Positions 1-7,978 of a stretch of DNA of 32,240 bases are shown here, in pieces. Location of the stretch: NCBI GenBank assembly GCA_003153375.1, contig PLYM01000157.1, positions 1-32,240 of the forward strand, written 5' to 3'. Under the pieces are notes generated by a model. That model searched no databases. It worked only from the letters and a program-made list of their open reading frames with translations, and was not told the DNA's origin. Position 1 is the stretch's first letter. Each line of letters starts with the position of its first letter. The stretch is from Planctomycetaceae bacterium (GTDB lineage Bacteria > Planctomycetota > Planctomycetia > Pirellulales > PALSA-1355). The position numbers and the translations under genes are program-made.

Positions 1-170
1 CTCATCCACAACATTTGGTTATATCTCGTGGCGACCCGCGTGTGGGTCTCACAGACCGCCAGGAATAGAGATGCTACATTTTACCCAAGCCCAAATCTGT
101 CCAGCGATTGGGGGGCCACCACAGACGGAAAGAAGGAAGAAACTTATCCGCTACGAATTCATTTACCGCT

Positions 171-203
171 GACCAATCAGATTATGCGTAGCTGATTGTG
201 GTC
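171..203. repeat. Imperfect inverted repeat in the left-edge intergenic region
   Basis: Arms 171-180 (gaccaatcag) and 192-203 (ctgattgtggtc) pair over ten bases with a two-base bulge and an 11-base loop. It lies 67 bases beyond the stop of the minus-strand methyltransferase-like gene and could be a weak terminator, but no T-run follows on that strand. I see no gene in 1-269. Confidence 0.3.
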
Positions 204-269
204 GGTGATCTGATCGACACTCCCAAACAGCCTGCCCGCTTGGTTGCAGAATAGCTGCCGATGGCCCAG

Positions 270-1166
270 CTACTTCACGGCCAGCAATACGCCATTAGCG
301 GTATTCAAATCCTCCGCTGAATAGGGCGCCCAATCGGAATGCATGCCATTGGGCGGCTTCTCCGCCCGGCAATCCGTCAGGACCGAGAAGTGAACCTGCC
401 TAAATCGTCGGCGAAACGCCGCTATAAAATCGGATGCGCGGAGAAGATTGAGTTCGCCCCGAGGATTCTTCAAATAAAGTGGATTGCTGTCGCGGCTCTG
501 TTGGTACATCGTCCCAAACGGCATTCCGCTGATGTCCTGCGCATTCAACGGCGTGAAATCAATGTAGTGGAAATGTAGGGAACCCGCGGTGGAGGCGTCG
601 TAACATGCGTCCACGGCACGATCGACGTCTGGAAGATATGCCAAACACGATTTTGAAAGCACGAGATCATATCGCTCAGGAGAGGGCGCAAGTTGTTCCA
701 GCCCGCACGCGCGGGCTTCGATTCGCATGATGCGATCCATAAACGACTCGAAGTCGCGAGGGCCGACAGTGCCACTCAGGCGAGAGTGCATGCAGTAAAG
801 AGGATATAAGTACTGGCGTTGAAAATTTTGATTTTCTCGGAGTTCCACATAGGCCGGATCTAATACACTTACCGCGGCGGCGCCTTCAACGATGGCGAAG
901 GGTGCAAATCCGAGGACTTGACCAGCGCCGATTTCCAGGCTGTGTCGGCCTACGAAGCTGAAGTTCAAGTCGTTTTGCTCGGCAATCGCTTGAAACGCGC
1001 GAAGATAATACGGCAATCGGTTCCAATGCCGATGCTTGCCCATGGTCCATACGGCGCTAGCAGGCACCCGAGTCAATTTACGCCAATAGTCGCGCGGGCT
1101 CTTGACCCAGATATTTCTTAGGAAATTATGCAATTCTAAAAAGCTCCGCTTGAGGGGCGGGCGCAA
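270..1166 (-). CDS. Class I SAM-dependent methyltransferase-like protein
   Basis: A 298-residue protein. Residues 77-83 read LEIGAGQ, a glycine-rich motif I of Rossmann-fold methyltransferases, and D103 in VLDPAY is where the acidic residue binding the SAM ribose usually falls. Around residues 165-187, YDLVLSKSCLAYLPDVDRAV resembles the motif IV/post-motif region of Methyltransf_11/25-type enzymes. The substrate cannot be told; many such stand-alone enzymes act in glycan or secondary metabolism. The start is uncertain: the frame opens with TTG at 1166, another TTG lies at codon 12, and the first ATG is codon 42. The gene and its flanks are clearly poorer in GC than the rest of the window, which suggests a different origin or the edge of an accessory segment. 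It has no operon partner here. Confidence 0.65.
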   Translation of the reverse strand: MRPPLKRSFLELHNFLRNIWVKSPRDYWRKLTRVPASAVWTMGKHRHWNRLPYYLRAFQAIAEQNDLNFSFVGRHSLEIGAGQVLGFAPFAIVEGAAAVSVLDPAYVELRENQNFQRQYLYPLYCMHSRLSGTVGPRDFESFMDRIMRIEARACGLEQLAPSPERYDLVLSKSCLAYLPDVDRAVDACYDASTAGSLHFHYIDFTPLNAQDISGMPFGTMYQQSRDSNPLYLKNPRGELNLLRASDFIAAFRRRFRQVHFSVLTDCRAEKPPNGMHSDWAPYSAEDLNTANGVLLAVK

Positions 1167-1288
1167 CTCCGCCGAGAATTTGACTGACGGAGAATTGTCG
1201 GCCGGATGTTAGTAAAAAACAAGACTTACGAAAACCCATGACCGACTGGTCCGACCGTTTCGCCGAGCAAACAGGGTGCGAGCACACG

Positions 1289-1305
1289 ACGCCGGAGGCC
1301 GGCGT
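1289..1305 (-). terminator. GC-rich hairpin directly after the binding-protein stop codon
   Basis: acgccgg (1289-1295) and ccggcgt (1299-1305) form a perfect 7-bp stem with a 3-base loop, abutting the stop codon of the minus-strand gene at 1306. It would fold in the 3' end of that transcript. There is no U-run after it, so it may be a processing or stabilising hairpin rather than an intrinsic terminator. Confidence 0.4.
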
Positions 1306-2328
1306 TCAGAAGTCGAAATGGTCGATGTTCTGGCGATCGAACACCTGCGGCGGCCCCAGCAGGACCTCCTGGGGACTGACCAGGATGTGCTCTAACCGAC
1401 CAATCTTGTGTTCGCCCGGCTCCAGCTGGCCATCGTGCAGCAGCTTGGCAACCTGGACGGTCAAATAGCCCACGTCGACCGGGTTCCAAAGCACAAACTG
1501 CCGCACGGTGCCGTCGGCCACATACTCGCGCATTGTGTTGGGCAGGCTCAGGCCGGTGACAAATATCTGATCGGCCTTGCCAGAATCCCGCACCGCCTTG
1601 GCCGCTCCAGGCAGCGAAACCGAGGTAATGGCCCAGATACCCTTCAAATCGCGGTGCGCATTAATCACGTCACGAGTGAGTCGATAGGCTTTGGCCTGGT
1701 CTTCGTCGGTAACCAGGGTTTCGAGCAGTTCGAACTGCCGAAACTTCTCGCTCATGCGAGCCCGCATGGCCTGCATCCAGGCATTTTGGTTGGGCGCCGT
1801 GGCCGAACCGGTCACGATCACGACCTTGCCCGGGCCCGGCACGGCCGCGCCCATCAGGTCGACCAGCACATTGCCGATCGCCTCGACGGGCGCCTGGTTG
1901 ACGAAATTCTGGCGGTGCGACGCCTCGGGATTCGCGTCGGCATCCCAAGTCAGCACTGTGATCCCCGCATTGCGGGCGCGGCGGAGCGACGGGGCCAGCA
2001 ACTCCGGATCGTTCGCCGCCACGGCAATCGCGTCGTAGCCCTGGGCGATCCAACGATCGACCATCTTGCTCTGCTCTTCGGCGCTGTCGGTTGTGGGGCC
2101 GTCGAAGTCGAGATCGATCCCCAATTCTTCGGCGGCCTCGAGCGCTCCCTTGCGCGCAGCCGTGAAATAGCTGATGCCAATTAGCTTGGGCATCAGCCCG
2201 ACCTTCAACGCCCGTTTTCCGTCAGGAGCGGTCCCGTTGGAACCGCAGCCGGCGAGCACGACCAACAGGGGCGCGAACAGGAGTGGCACGACCATGGCCA
2301 GCCACCAAACGCGCGACACGGTGTGCAT
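1306..2328 (-). CDS. Sugar-type ABC transporter substrate-binding lipoprotein (RbsB/LsrB/RhaS-like)
   Basis: A 340-residue periplasmic-binding-protein type 1 fold. The N-terminus is a hydrophobic signal ending in the lipobox LAGC with the lipidated cysteine at C28, so it should be a membrane-anchored lipoprotein. After it come typical features of the Peripla_BP_4 family: KVGLMPKLIGISYFTAARKG near residue 42, a WIAQGYDAIAVAANDP segment, and an ITVLTWDADA segment. It probably binds a sugar or a sugar-like signal such as rhamnose or AI-2; the ligand cannot be read from sequence. No permease or ATPase gene of that class lies nearby. The start is 37 bases after the DUF1552 gene stop on the same strand, so it is probably the last gene of that transcript. 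The upstream Shine-Dalgarno sequence is weak. Confidence 0.85.
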   Translation of the reverse strand: MHTVSRVWWLAMVVPLLFAPLLVVLAGCGSNGTAPDGKRALKVGLMPKLIGISYFTAARKGALEAAEELGIDLDFDGPTTDSAEEQSKMVDRWIAQGYDAIAVAANDPELLAPSLRRARNAGITVLTWDADANPEASHRQNFVNQAPVEAIGNVLVDLMGAAVPGPGKVVIVTGSATAPNQNAWMQAMRARMSEKFRQFELLETLVTDEDQAKAYRLTRDVINAHRDLKGIWAITSVSLPGAAKAVRDSGKADQIFVTGLSLPNTMREYVADGTVRQFVLWNPVDVGYLTVQVAKLLHDGQLEPGEHKIGRLEHILVSPQEVLLGPPQVFDRQNIDHFDF

Positions 2329-2365
2329 GATGGGTGCCTGGGCCTGCGAAGGAGCAACGTGAAAA

Positions 2366-3700
2366 CTAGGTGGACAAGTCGACCCGGCCGGTGCTGTCGC
2401 CCAGAACTTCGACCGATGACTCGATGCGATCGAGCATCGACAGATAGAGGTTGTTCAGCGGAGTTTCCTTCTCATAGCGGATGTGCCGGCCCGTGGCGAT
2501 GCTGCCGCCGCCACGGCCAGCCAACAAAATCGGCAGGTTGTCGTGATTGTGAGCATTTCCGTCGCCCAGGCCGCTGCCATAGAGAATCATCGAGTTGTCG
2601 AGCAACGACCGCTCGCCCTCGGAAATGCCTTGCAGTTTTTCCAGGAAGTAGGCGAGCTGGGTGACGTGAAAGTGGTTGATCTTGCGAATCTTAGCCTGCT
2701 TTTCCGGATTGTTGCCGTGGTGCGACAGATCGTGGTGACCATCGGGCACCTCAATGAACGGATACGCCCGATTGCTCCCCTCGTTGGCCACAACAAACGT
2801 GGCCACGCGGGTCAGGTCGCCCTGAAACGCCAGCGCCAGCAGGTCGTACATCAAACGGATGTGGGTCGCGTAGTCCTCCGGAATGCCCGAAGGCACCGGG
2901 TAATCGGGGAGCGGCGAGTGAGACTCACCGCCGGTCGAGTTGACGCGCACTTCCAACTCGCGGACCGACGTCAGATATTCGTCCATCTTGCGACGATCTT
3001 TCGTGCCCAACTTCGATTGCAAGTCGCGAGCGTCCTCGAGCACGAAATCCAGAATGCTCTTGTGATACTTCTGCCGGCGTGACAGCCGCTCGGCCGTGGC
3101 GCCACAGGAAAACAGTCGCTCGAAGGCCAACTTGGGGTCGATCTCCTTGGCCTGCGGCGTGGTGTCGCTGCGCCAGGAAATGTTCGTCGAATACGAGCAG
3201 CTATAGCCGCTGTCGCAATTGCCGGCCTGCGCGCCGCGATCGCAGCCCAACTCAAGCGAAGGGAATTTTGTCCGTTGACCCACCTTGCGGGCCGCGACCT
3301 GATCGACCGAAACGCCCACTTTGATATCGGCGCCGTGGGTCTTGCGAGCCTGCTGGCCGGTGAGAAAGCTCGATAGAGCCCGGGCGTGGTCGCCGGCCCC
3401 GTCGCCATTCGGGCGCCCGTGGTCCTGGGCCAGACCGCTGAAGATGTTCAACTGGCTTTTGACGGCTTTGAGAGGTTCGAGAATAAAGGGCAACTCGAAG
3501 TCCGCACCCTCCGTCGCCGGCGTCCAGTCGGGCATGTGCTTGCCATTGGGCACATAGACGAAGGCCATCCGGTTGGCCACCTGCTTTGGGTCCGCTCCCC
3601 AGGCCAGCGGGCGGCTCATCGCGTCCAAAAAGGGCAGGGCCACGGCCGTGCCCAGTCCACGCAACACGGTGCGCCGAGAAATTCTCCAGGCCTGCGTCAT
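2366..3700 (-). CDS. DUF1552 domain-containing protein with Tat signal
   Basis: A 444-residue protein of the DUF1552 family, which is common in planctomycetes and related phyla. SRRTVLRGLG at residues 8-17 is a twin-arginine motif (R9, R10) followed by a hydrophobic stretch, so the folded protein is probably exported by the Tat system. The body carries family-like blocks such as FVYVPNGKHMPDWTP, IFSGLAQDHG, LELGCDRG and SMILYGSGLGDGNAHNHDNL; this last His/Asp-rich block recalls sulfatase/alkaline-phosphatase-like proteins. The biochemical role is not established. Its ATG overlaps the stop of the upstream haem-protein gene by four bases, so the two are translationally coupled. Such pairs recur in planctomycete genomes, which suggests a joint function in the cell envelope, perhaps polymer breakdown; that is inference. 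Confidence 0.9.
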   Translation of the reverse strand: MTQAWRISRRTVLRGLGTAVALPFLDAMSRPLAWGADPKQVANRMAFVYVPNGKHMPDWTPATEGADFELPFILEPLKAVKSQLNIFSGLAQDHGRPNGDGAGDHARALSSFLTGQQARKTHGADIKVGVSVDQVAARKVGQRTKFPSLELGCDRGAQAGNCDSGYSCSYSTNISWRSDTTPQAKEIDPKLAFERLFSCGATAERLSRRQKYHKSILDFVLEDARDLQSKLGTKDRRKMDEYLTSVRELEVRVNSTGGESHSPLPDYPVPSGIPEDYATHIRLMYDLLALAFQGDLTRVATFVVANEGSNRAYPFIEVPDGHHDLSHHGNNPEKQAKIRKINHFHVTQLAYFLEKLQGISEGERSLLDNSMILYGSGLGDGNAHNHDNLPILLAGRGGGSIATGRHIRYEKETPLNNLYLSMLDRIESSVEVLGDSTGRVDLST

Positions 3701-5976
3701 AGCTCACTCCCTTTGCCCCTGCGCTTCTGGAAGGGGTCGCTGTGGACGATTGCGATGATCAAACTAGAAAACTTGTAGTCGGCCGATTGCATGGCATTGG
3801 TAATTTCGGCGAGCACGCACTTGTCACTATACTCCATGCCCCGACCCAGGCCATATGTGAGCATCTTTTCGGCCAGACAGCGCACGAAGTCGTCCTGCCG
3901 CTCTTTCAGAATGGCCTTCAACTCACGCGGACCGGCGAACGACTTGCCGCCCGGCAGTGTGCCCGACGGATCGATCGCGAACTTACCGTCTTCGGTCCGC
4001 CAGGCGCCAATACCGTCATAGTTTTCCAAGCCGAAGCCGAGTGGGTCCATGCGGCTATGACAGCCGGCACAATCGGCCCGGGCGCGATGCGCCTGCATGC
4101 GCTCGCGCAAAGACCCCGTGGCTTCGGCGCCCGAGTCTTCGGCCAGCGGTGGTACATCGGCCGGCGGAGGCGGGGGCGGCGTGCCCAGGATGTTATCCAA
4201 TACCCACTTGCCGCGTTTGACCGGCGAAGTGCGCGTGGGGTTCGAAGTGACCGTCAGCACGCTGCCGTGCGCCAACACGCCACCGCGCTGATCGCCTTCC
4301 AGCTGCACCTTGCGAAAGTTGTTGCCCTTCACGCCCGACAGGCCGTAGTGTTTGGCCAGGCGGTCGTTGACGAACGTAAAATCGGCGTCGATGAAGTCCA
4401 GCACCGAGCGGTCTTCCTTGACGATCGCCTCGAAGAACATCTCGGTCTCTTGCTGCATCGCCGTGCGCAGCTGCTCGTCAAACTGCGGATAGGCCTTCTT
4501 ATCGGGCGCGGCGATTTTCAGGTTGCGCAGTTGCAGCCATTGGCCGGCAAAATTGTCAACCAGCGCGCGGGCTTTCGAGTCTTTCAGCATCCGCCGTACC
4601 TGGTCGCTCAGGTTCGTGCCCTGCCGCAGCGTGCCCAGCCGAGCGTGCGCGATCAACTCGTCATCCGGCATGCTGCTCCAAAGGAAATACGACAGTCGCG
4701 CGGCCAACTCGTAATCGTTCAGCGTTCGCACCGACTGCGGATTATTCGGCTCGGGATCCAACTCGACGCGGAACAGAAAATGGGGCGAAACCAGGATCGC
4801 CTCGAGCCCGATTCCGATGCAGGTGGCAAAGTTCTCGTTTTCGGCCACCGCAAACTCGACGATCTTGCCGACACGATCGACCTCGATCGCGGTCGCCGGT
4901 CGTCGAAAGGCACGGGTCATGAACGCACCGATGATTTCGCGCGCCAGGAGTTGTCGATCCTCGGGCGTGTGCTCGCGCGGAATGATCTGTTTATAGGTCG
5001 CCGGATAAGGGCCCATCACCTCGAGTTCCGAGATGATCAGATTGCGATCCTGGGGGGGATGGGCTTGGGGATCGTAATAGTCATTGAGGAATACGATCGA
5101 ATACGTGTGCCCACCGCCTTGCAGGGGCACCCAGGCTTCGTAGATCTGCGGGCCACCCTTGACGGCATTGACGTCGAACGTGCGGATGAGGTTGTTGTCC
5201 ATGTACAAACCCATCCTGACCGGCTCGTCGCCGGCCTGTTCGCCATAGGCCCGCACGCGAACGATGTAATCGCCCTTGCCGAAGGGTCGCAGTTGGGTTC
5301 GCACTTCGCACTCGCTGCTCAGCAGCCGCTCGCCTCCTTCGATGATTTGTCCGCCGGTGATTTCGCCCGTCACGAGGTTCACTTGCTCGGTGCCCAAGGC
5401 CCGCTCGACGATCATTTGCGCGGCGGCCAGATACTTTTCGAGCAAGATCGGCTGCATCGACAGCACGTCGCCGATGTTGTCGAATCCATAGCCCACGTCG
5501 TCCGAGGGAAAATCGTCAGCCGGATGGAAATCGATGCCCACCAGGTCGCGAATCGTGTTGTCGTATTCGTTGCGATTCAGCCGGCGAAGGGTCACCCGGC
5601 CCGGATCGCGCTCGGCCCCGCAGTCGTGCCGGGCCAGCGTGCCGTCAATCCAACTCGTAATCCGCTCGCGATCGGTCGCAACCAGCGCGGGCTCATCCTC
5701 GGGGGGCATCTCCTGGGTGTGCAGCTTTTCAGCAATCCGTTCCCAAACCTTGCGATCTTCGACCGGCGAGCCTCGCTTCAGATAGGGCTCCAAGGCCAGG
5801 TTGCCCTTGGGCTCGCTGCCGGCGTGGCACTTCTGGCAATGCGCAGTTAAGAGCGGCGCAACTTGTTCGCGGAACAAGGTGTCCGGCCGGGCTGCTTGCT
5901 GACCGTCATCGCCCGCGGCGCGCGCCGCGGCGAGAGTCAGGCTGAGCGAGCAGATCATGGGGAGCAATCGGTGCAT
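3697..5976 (-). CDS. DUF1592 multidomain cytochrome-like protein (PSCyt1-DUF1587-DUF1595-DUF1592-DUF1588-DUF1585)
   Basis: A 759-residue secreted protein of the large planctomycete cytochrome-like family. A signal peptide occupies roughly residues 1-20. The PSCyt1 domain has a CQKCH haem-binding motif at residues 47-51, and QEMPPED further on may hold the distal Met ligand. DUF1587 begins near VTLRRLNRNEYDNTIRDLVG. A carbohydrate-binding-like region, DUF1595 and DUF1592 follow. DUF1588 holds a second motif, CAGCH, at 636-640, and DUF1585 forms the C-terminus. The frame is open to 6036, but I chose ATG 5976 because it begins a proper signal peptide and because a promoter at 6040-6068 predicts a transcript starting near 6033. 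The stop overlaps the DUF1552 start by four bases. The role is probably redox chemistry outside the cytoplasm; the substrate is unknown. Confidence 0.9.
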   Translation of the reverse strand: MHRLLPMICSLSLTLAAARAAGDDGQQAARPDTLFREQVAPLLTAHCQKCHAGSEPKGNLALEPYLKRGSPVEDRKVWERIAEKLHTQEMPPEDEPALVATDRERITSWIDGTLARHDCGAERDPGRVTLRRLNRNEYDNTIRDLVGIDFHPADDFPSDDVGYGFDNIGDVLSMQPILLEKYLAAAQMIVERALGTEQVNLVTGEITGGQIIEGGERLLSSECEVRTQLRPFGKGDYIVRVRAYGEQAGDEPVRMGLYMDNNLIRTFDVNAVKGGPQIYEAWVPLQGGGHTYSIVFLNDYYDPQAHPPQDRNLIISELEVMGPYPATYKQIIPREHTPEDRQLLAREIIGAFMTRAFRRPATAIEVDRVGKIVEFAVAENENFATCIGIGLEAILVSPHFLFRVELDPEPNNPQSVRTLNDYELAARLSYFLWSSMPDDELIAHARLGTLRQGTNLSDQVRRMLKDSKARALVDNFAGQWLQLRNLKIAAPDKKAYPQFDEQLRTAMQQETEMFFEAIVKEDRSVLDFIDADFTFVNDRLAKHYGLSGVKGNNFRKVQLEGDQRGGVLAHGSVLTVTSNPTRTSPVKRGKWVLDNILGTPPPPPPADVPPLAEDSGAEATGSLRERMQAHRARADCAGCHSRMDPLGFGLENYDGIGAWRTEDGKFAIDPSGTLPGGKSFAGPRELKAILKERQDDFVRCLAEKMLTYGLGRGMEYSDKCVLAEITNAMQSADYKFSSLIIAIVHSDPFQKRRGKGSEL

Positions 5977-6039
5977 CAAGCGAGCACTGGGGTGGGACGA
6001 TTCGCAACACAGGCGGGAGGGCACGCAGGCCAGCACTCT

Positions 6040-6068
6040 ATCATATCAAGCCGGCCCGATGCGACCAA
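6040..6068 (-). promoter_or_regulatory. Predicted sigma70-like promoter for the haem-protein/DUF1552 operon
   Basis: On the minus strand TTGGTC (6068-6063) is followed by exactly 17 bases and TATGAT (6045-6040), preceded by TGA, an extended -10 element. Transcription would start near 6033, giving a leader of about 57 bases before ATG 5976. It excludes use of the upstream in-frame ATG at 6036. Confidence 0.55.
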
Positions 6069-6071
6069 GCA

Positions 6072-6088
6072 GGCCGGTATTACCGGCC
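6072..6088 (-). terminator. Perfect palindrome at the epimerase stop codon
   Basis: ggccggta (6072-6079) and taccggcc (6081-6088) are exact reverse complements around one central base and span the TAA stop (6080-6082) of the minus-strand epimerase gene. The RNA would form a 7-bp GC-rich stem with a 3-base loop. There is no U-run, so termination is only a guess. Confidence 0.35.
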
Positions 6089-6982
6089 CAATACGTGCCG
6101 CAGGGCCGGTTCCAGCGTCGAATACTGGAATCGATAGCCGCTCGACAGCAACTTGGCGGGCCGCACGCGTTGACTGGTCAAAAAGAGTTCGTCGGCCATC
6201 TGACCAAAGGCCAGCCGCGCGGCGAAGGCCGGCATCGGAAACACCGTCGGCCGCGCCAACACGCGCCCCAGGGTTTTGGTGTAGGCCAGATTCGTCACAG
6301 GCTCGGGCGCCACGACGTTCACCGGCCCACGTAGCGACTCGTTGCCCAGTGCGTGTAGGATCGCGCCGACCACGTCATCGACCGCTACCCAGCTCATGAA
6401 TTGCCGTCCGCTGCCAATCTTTCCGCCTAAGCCCAAGCGAAACGGGAGCAACATCGTGGCCAGCGCGCCCCCTTTGCGGCTGAGAATGACACCGAATCTC
6501 GCCAGCACGACGCGCACCGCGGCATTGGTGGCCGGCGCGGCGGCAGCCTCCCAATCCTGGCAAACCTGCGAGAGAAAATCGCCCTGGCCCGGCGAGCTGG
6601 TCTCGTCGAGCAATTCGTCGCCACGGCTGCCGTAAAACCCGATGGCCGAGGCATTGATCAGGGTGCGAGGCCGGCCATGCTGCTTGGCCAAGGCCTCGGC
6701 GATCGTGCGGGTACCACGGATGCGGCTGTCGAGAATGCGTTCCTTCTTCCGGACGCTCCAGCGGCCGACGATGGACTCGCCGGCCAGGTTGATCACGGCG
6801 TCGCAAGCGGCTACCGCACCCTGGTCGATCTCCCCGGCGATCGGATCCCAGAAGACATCGCTTCGCGTCACGCGGGCCTTGTCGCGCACCAGCCGCTGCA
6901 CGTCGTGCCCAGCGGCTTGCAGGGCCGGGATCAATTCCTTTCCCACCAGCCCAGATGCACCCGAAACCAAGACTCGCATCAT
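6080..6982 (-). CDS. TIGR01777-family NAD(P)-dependent epimerase/SDR
   Basis: A 300-residue extended short-chain dehydrogenase of the TIGR01777 (YfcH/SulA-like) family. VLVSGASGLVGKELIPAL at residues 4-21 is the GxxGxxG dinucleotide-binding motif. AVINLAGESIVGRW, TLINASAIGFYGSRGDELLDE (with the YxxxR variant typical of this family) and the C-terminal DUF1731-like tail, including LLSSGYRFQYSTLEPALRHVL, confirm the family. The length is normal. The first of two adjacent ATG codons was chosen because AAAGG sits seven bases before it. The substrate is unknown for nearly all members. The gene looks monocistronic, with its own extended -10 promoter and a palindrome at its stop. Confidence 0.92.
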   Translation of the reverse strand: MMRVLVSGASGLVGKELIPALQAAGHDVQRLVRDKARVTRSDVFWDPIAGEIDQGAVAACDAVINLAGESIVGRWSVRKKERILDSRIRGTRTIAEALAKQHGRPRTLINASAIGFYGSRGDELLDETSSPGQGDFLSQVCQDWEAAAAPATNAAVRVVLARFGVILSRKGGALATMLLPFRLGLGGKIGSGRQFMSWVAVDDVVGAILHALGNESLRGPVNVVAPEPVTNLAYTKTLGRVLARPTVFPMPAFAARLAFGQMADELFLTSQRVRPAKLLSSGYRFQYSTLEPALRHVLGR

Positions 6983-7045
6983 GTCGCCGCCTTTCGAAGC
7001 GCGGTCCTACCGCTCACTTGGCGCTGCCTGCGCCAGTATCGGCAG

Positions 7046-7054
7046 AGTATATCA
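7046..7054 (-). promoter_or_regulatory. Predicted extended -10 element of the epimerase gene
   Basis: The minus strand reads TGATATACT (7054-7046), an extended -10 (TGn followed by TATACT). No good -35 is visible, as is common with extended -10 promoters. The start point near 7039 leaves a leader of about 57 bases. Confidence 0.45.
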
Positions 7055-7134
7055 CAAGGCGGCGGGCGGACAGACGATCGTGCGGCCCAGAACTGCCGAC
7101 GGAGGTGTGGCTGAGCATCCGGAAGAGAACGGTA

Positions 7135-7577
7135 CTATTTGATCAATCCCGGCGGGACATAGGTGCTGTGCCAGGCGCGAGTCGAGCTATTGACCACGCG
7201 CTGCAGTTCGGCCTGCTGGGCCGATGCCGCGCGATCGAGCGTCGCCGCGACCTGCGAATCGTACTCGCGTCGGATGGCCGTCTTGGCCGGCGAGACGATC
7301 TTCATGATCCGTTCCTTGAACTTGCGCTCGTTGGCATCCCGCTGCTGCCCAGTTTGTGGTTGTCGGTTTCAATGCGCACGACGGCCGGCATGACCTGTTT
7401 GATCAGCCCCACCAGGCCCTGGTCGCCGGTGGTGCTGCCCGGCTTCTCAGCGGGTTTCGGCTTGTCGGCTGCCGGAACAATTTCGCCGGGCGGAAGAACT
7501 CTCTGCGCAAAGCACGGTTGCGGTCCGGCCCAAGGAGAATCGAAATGAATCGCGGCCATGCCGATGGCCAAAAACAT
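7135..7577 (-). pseudogene. Frame-broken remnant of a secreted, trypsin-like protease-type gene
   Basis: Two minus-strand reading frames together look like one damaged gene. The first starts at ATG 7577, has a hydrophobic, signal-like N-terminus ending near CFAQ, a Pro/Lys-rich linker, and then LIKQVMPAVVRIETDN followed by LGSSG. This resembles the first strand of a trypsin-like (HtrA-type) protease domain, where PAVVRIE...GSGF is typical. This frame stops at 7302. A second frame, open from 7368 to a TAG at 7135, encodes a charged helical segment (DANERKFKERIMKIV) and ends WHSTYVPPGLIK. The join must lie between 7305 and 7368. The catalytic triad region is absent, so a deletion as well as a frame change is likely. 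The protease identity is inferred from a short motif. A sequencing error is possible for the frameshift but would not explain the missing domain. Confidence 0.45.
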
Positions 7578-7753
7578 ATCGACTCAGCAGGGCTTCCCCA
7601 GGAGTTTTGTTTGCAACCGCCGAATCGACGCCGACATGCGAAGTGCCCCGGTGAGAACTCCTCTCGAAATGAGCAGAAGGTCACCCTAACAATCGCAGCA
7701 AATACGGGTCAACGATTTCTCGGGACTTGTCAAGACCGGCCGGGAAATCGTCC

Positions 7754-7978
7754 TCAGATGCCGGCCGGCGGCGGTGGCGCGGCGGGCATGCCGGGGCCCT
7801 GCGTGTTCGAGCCGGGACGAATCGATTCGTCCATCGTGAAGATGTAGATCAACATCGCGCCCAGCATCAGGCCGACCACGAGCCAGGTCCGCCAATCCTT
7901 GTGAAGTCCCTTGCGCGGACGATGATGCTGATCGTGCTCGTGACCATGGTTCTTGTGCTGGTGTTCGTGCTGGTTCAT
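7754..7978 (-). CDS. Small His-rich single-pass membrane protein
   Basis: A 74-residue protein. Residues 1-26 hold nine histidines, several as alternating HEH/HGHEH patterns, which suits binding of Ni, Zn, Cu or Co. A single hydrophobic segment at about residues 32-48 (LVVGLMLGAMLIYIF) should cross the membrane. The tail is Gly/Pro-rich (PGSNTQGPGMPAAPPPPAG). A longer frame begins at 8056, but the extra residues show no such character, so ATG 7978 was chosen. I do not recognise a named family. The gene is divergent from serC, separated by 260 bases. Possible roles are metal buffering or delivery at the membrane; this is inference from composition only. Confidence 0.65.
   Translation of the reverse strand: MNQHEHQHKNHGHEHDQHHRPRKGLHKDWRTWLVVGLMLGAMLIYIFTMDESIRPGSNTQGPGMPAAPPPPAGI

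Noticed and set aside
1-269. Possible RNA gene or gene end at the left edge
   Set aside because: I looked for a tRNA cloverleaf and for a truncated reading frame and saw neither, only one imperfect hairpin.
3742-5850. A 702-residue open frame on the plus strand
   Set aside because: It lies wholly antisense to the haem-protein gene, whose family domains are clear. Long antisense frames are expected in GC-rich genes, and this one shows no recognisable motif.
5977-6036. Upstream in-frame ATG of the haem-protein gene
   Set aside because: The added residues spoil the signal peptide, and the predicted transcript starts at about 6033, downstream of that ATG.
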